Shown one piece after another: positions 60,862 to 64,000 of a stretch of 64,000 nt of DNA. Position numbers and translations under genes: made by a program. Origin of the DNA: Lycorma delicatula (Eukaryota > Arthropoda > Insecta > Hemiptera > Fulgoridae); contig NC_134455.1 in assembly GCF_047948215.1 (NCBI RefSeq), positions 168,002,575 to 168,066,574 on the forward strand, read 5' to 3'. The notes beneath the pieces are model-generated. The model had not been told where the DNA came from, searched no databases, and saw only the letters and a list, made by a program, of their open reading frames with translations. Position 1 is the stretch's first letter. Each line of letters opens with the position of its first letter.

Positions 60862-63040
60862 CGCGCGCATATACAAACGCGTGAGACTGATTATATTCTC
60901 CGCATTTAAGATTTACGCTTTTTGCGTTGAAATATACGTTGTCCCTGCGTGTGCGATTAGCTGCATCATTATTCCTTTCTTATTCTGTGCATATGCATGC
61001 ATGTGCCATGTGCATTGCGTGCAGTTCTCCGCGCATTGAATATTTTTTTACGGTATTCGTATTTATTACCTTAAGTTTCCATTCGTTGGTATAATATAAT
61101 ATTTAGTACCGCAGCTGTAAAACTACGAAACAATTTACTAGTTTAGCCTGTAGATAAATACATAAATCTTACGAGATCGTAATGCGAATGTGAATGCTCC
61201 CTTTGTGAGGTCAGCTGTCTTTTTTATGACTGTAACTTCGTGCCGGAGGTAAACATAGGAATATTAAGTTCTGATGTTAGCTTATCAAATCCTACTGACA
61301 ACACTATTTCATTTAACTTGAAATAATTTACGTGGTTACAACCGTTCCGCATAGTAAATAATCGCTTTCGTCCTGTAAAACGTTAATCTAATCCACACAA
61401 ATGCTTTAGTCATTGTTAATAAAAATGTTGCGTACGATTTACAATATCGTACATCACCTTTCTGTTTATTTTATCTGCTCGCTTTCGTAATGTTTTTCAG
61501 TAATCGTAAACTGTTTTAATTTCTGTTTTTAGCTCCTCCAGAAAAATCTGCTTTCATCAGTTAATTAATTCTTCTTTTAAATTCTTTATTTTAAAAGTAC
61601 AGGTAAAAATGATTGGTTAAGTGATGGTTAAAATAGTCAATCCCCATAATTTAACTATATGTTGGCATGGCTGTATAACTTGCAGTCAGGCAAATTGGCA
61701 CTGTTGCAATCTGTATTCTCGTTTGTAATAATAAGCACTATTTTCTTTGTATGTTCAATCTGACCTATTGGCAGCTCTAAATTACTTTCGTAGTTTAGAA
61801 AATATTTTAAATCATTAAACTTTACTTACTTCTCGGATTGTTAAATTACTTTTGTTTTCCATTCAAATTATTATCGAAAGAAACTATGGTTGTATGGATA
61901 TATGACTCTGTTGGAAATTGTGGGTGATAAAGCGAAATTAGAAACACTCCACGCTTTGGCCTCGAGGATTGTTTTTCGTTCCTGGACTTTTAGCCCTAAA
62001 TCAGTGCCTTTCACAAGATCCAAAATCGAATCTCTGGAAGTGAACCTTCTTGACCGTAATTTTCTTTTTTTGAGAAAGAAGCAAATTGTGGTGAATATTT
62101 TACCTTAACAATGAACGGTGTTTCAGATGTGGTGTAGACACTTGTAGACTAATATCTAGAACTTCTGTTTTGGGTTCATTCTCTCATTCTATTCAATTTC
62201 TTTTACTCTGATTACTTTCTACGTTTAAGGCTGTTAAATCATTTCTTTCTTGGTAGCTTTGACAACACTGTCACCTAGTCGGTATGACAACAATTGCCTC
62301 TACAAGTAATGTAGATACACATTAATATGAAACTACAACCTTTTATCTTAAGAACGCTTCTCTTATTAGAAACGCCATAGTTTCACGCATAGCTCCTTAA
62401 AGAACGAACATTAAAACTACATGTTTTATACTAATATTAAACGATGATACATTTTATTCTTGGTGTAATAATACATGTGAATTCATAAATGTTCTGAAAT
62501 TTATAACAAAAAGTGTTGATTTAATTCTTGTATTCTAATTCATTTGTCAATTTATCCTTATTTATCTTAATTGTCCTTATAATTCTATTTTTTTTTTAGT
62601 ATCGTAACTTTTTTATGAAATAAATGTATCCTAATTTACCATTCCTTGATCTATTTATTAATGCGTACATTTAAATCATAAGCATTTTTAACAATTACTT
62701 AGACTTAAGAACAATCATAAGTAAAATAAATAATGTATAATAGTATTTTATCAAGAGCAGAAAAATGATGCTATTTTTTACTTTCTCGGTAGTGTGTAAC
62801 GTAGAGTAAATATTGCTCCAATCAATAAATTACTCCCCACAGATTTTTTTATTGCTGCTTGTACATTGAAATCTCCTGAGACCAAAAAATAATAAACAGA
62901 ATCTCATAATATTTATATCTGTTTTATATTGCAAGAACAATTTAATTATAAAATTTGGTGTCTGGGCTTGTCGGTTACGGATATTGTTCATTATTATTAT
63001 TATTTTATAATATATCATATTTTATTATAATTATTATTTT
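58515..63040. other. AT-rich DNA, no gene recognised
   Basis: AT-rich; a slightly GC-richer patch at 58,520-58,720 was not identified. The plus-strand frame 61,890-62,108 (72 codons, with ETLHALASRIVFRSW) has a more protein-like composition than most but shows no known motif, so I do not call it a gene. Confidence 0.5.
60806..60855. repeat. (TG)n microsatellite
   Basis: About 25 uninterrupted TG units, continuing into GCGAGTGCGCGCGCATAT, an alternating tract with Z-DNA potential. The open frames across it (a CVCVCV run) are artefacts of the repeat. Confidence 0.95.
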
Positions 63041-63200
63041 GCCGATCTCCGTGGCGGACTGATATCATCTCGGCCTTCCATCCTGAGGTCCTGGGTTTGA
63101 ATCCCGGTCAGGCATGGCATTTTTCATACGGTACAAGTTCATTTATTATTCATCTAGTAACTGTAAGAGAGCGTAAGCCGATGTAAATAAATTTATTTTA
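63041..63200 (+). mobile_element. tRNA-derived SINE, family A, copy 3
   Basis: Best-preserved tRNA-like head. It begins GCCGATCTCCGTGGCGGACT and continues CGGCCTTCCATCCTGAGG. It has a near-consensus B box, GGTTTGAATCC (63,094-63,104), then CGGTCAGGCATGGCATTTTTC. The tail diverges from copy 2 after about 63,130 and ends in AAATAAATTTATTTTA, so the 3' boundary is approximate. Confidence 0.82.
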
Positions 63201-63496
63201 TTTTGTAAACAGATTTACTCTGTAAATAAATACATTATTATTTTGTTAAACCGAATGAGAAATTGGAAAATATTGGAGATAATGCTTTAACAAAGATCTT
63301 ATTCGTGTGTTTTTTTGTTTTTCATTTTATTAAAATAATACTGAAGAGCCCCTTTGCTGCTCCGCAGCGTTATTATTGCAAAGTAATCTTAATGTATTTA
63401 AAAAAAATCGCCTAAAATTCTCTTTTATTTACAAACTTTCTCATTCCTAATCCCTTTGTTTTTCTCTTTCTTTTCGTACCACAGGTAAAATGCGTG
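63201..63496. other. AT-rich flank, nothing recognised
   Basis: AT-rich spacer between the SINE and the long hairpin; no gene, RNA or transposon signal seen. Confidence 0.5.
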
Positions 63497-63799
63497 CTCA
63501 AAATCTATTTCAATCCGATCAAACGTTCTACTGGACGGATCAGGTTTATTTTATTCTGTTGGCAATGGCCCGTAGATCTGTCATCAAGCATCGACAGATC
63601 TACAAAGTGATTTTCCTGTGAGTAATAACCTCGGGAAGTACCTCAATTAAGTATCAAATGAGGATTTTTTTCAGGAGACTCCAGTTTGAGAGTCTGATGA
63701 CGCTTGATGATATCTGTGGGTCATTCCGAGGAGAATAGAATAAAAATCAGCCCGATCCGTTCAATAGAACGCCGACACGGACTGGAAATAGGTTTTCAG
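63497..63799. repeat. Long single-hairpin foldback (about 303 nt)
   Basis: The whole segment is one imperfect inverted repeat centred on 63,649-63,655. The outer arms pair CTCAAAATCTATTTC (63,497-63,511) with GAAATAGGTTTTCAG (63,785-63,799). Then CGTTCTACTGGACGGATC (63,524-63,541) pairs with GATCCGTTCAATAGAACG (63,754-63,771). GTCATCAAGCATC (63,580-63,592) pairs with GACGCTTGATGATATC (about 63,699-63,714). The innermost pairing is CCTCAATT with AAATGAGG around a 7-base loop. Pairing continues across nearly the full arm of about 145 bases, with scattered mismatches and small bulges. Left arm positions 63,572-63,603 also form their own short hairpin (GTAGATCTGTC/GACAGATCTAC). GTAAAAT occurs on both flanks (63,485-63,491; 63,817-63,823) and might be a target duplication. 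A MITE or a long-hairpin RNA locus are the main candidates. Confidence 0.75.
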
Positions 63800-64000
63800 T
63801 CCAATTTTTTAAATCTGTAAAATAAATATATAAAAGTATATCACTGGACATGGGTCCTGAAAATTTTGTGAATTGAAAAGGTATTTATGATATAGGACTA
63901 ACTCCTATGCTGTAGTTGTGTTATTTTATGCTGGTAATACAAAATTATCAGGATTAATGTAGTTTTCAGCCCCTATATTAAGAGTAGGGATAAGTAACAT

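Noticed and set aside
60640..61039. Cysteine-valine-rich frames at 60,640-60,909 and 60,779-61,039
   Set aside because: The CVCV runs are translations of the (TG)n microsatellite.
63041..63120. Possible genuine tRNA gene at the head of SINE family A copy 3
   Set aside because: It resembles a tRNA, but the acceptor arms do not pair convincingly and the same head recurs with a common extension in two other copies.

Overview
This window looks like intergenic or intronic DNA from an animal nuclear genome, most likely an insect. It is strongly AT-rich. It has no long open frame except a degraded transposase, no operon-like packing and no bacterial signals. Its recognisable content is animal mobile elements: Tc1/mariner and pogo/Tigger DNA transposons, RTE-, CR1/Jockey- and R1-like LINEs, and tRNA-derived SINEs. 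The insect (possibly hemipteran) assignment is inference from this repeat mix; no species is claimed. I could not recognise any host protein-coding exon, true tRNA, rRNA or CRISPR.

Layout. 1-500 holds a decayed LINE 3' ORF remnant (+). 2,980-3,640 holds another RTE-like remnant (-). 3,642-4,440 holds several near-perfect short-loop palindromes. 9,110-9,760 is a CR1/Jockey-like reverse transcriptase C-terminal remnant (-), beside a GC-rich block at 9,945-10,200. A tRNA-SINE copy (family A, -) lies at 14,132-14,289. 21.1-22.7 kb has two GC-richer islands of unknown origin. 24,640-27,263 is the 5' part of an R1/I-like LINE: 5' leader plus a frameshifted ORF1 ending in two CCHC knuckles, with no ORF2. 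28,240-29,140 holds two RTE-like LINE pieces in reversed order. 30,575-30,705 is a pogo/Tigger-like scrap.

A complete mariner copy sits at 34,169-35,488, with 26-bp perfect terminal inverted repeats, a TA duplication and a dead DD34D transposase. Further on are a family A SINE (38,320-38,478), a LINE C-terminal scrap (39,061-39,243), three copies of a second tRNA-derived SINE (family B: about 40.65, 46.43 and 58.2 kb), a small foldback (41,252-41,361) and a second, older mariner (about 48,899-50,157). A GC-rich island with a good minus-strand splice donor lies at 52.6-53.0 kb. A third family A SINE is at 63,041-63,200. A roughly 300-nt single hairpin lies at 63,497-63,799.

Nothing here forms a working pathway; the coding traces belong to inactivated selfish elements. 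The points most worth following are the long foldback at 63.5 kb, the repeated occurrence of perfect hairpins with 1-5 nt loops (one of which breaks the mariner transposase), and the two SINE families. Element boundaries other than those of the first mariner are approximate, since they were read by eye without alignments.
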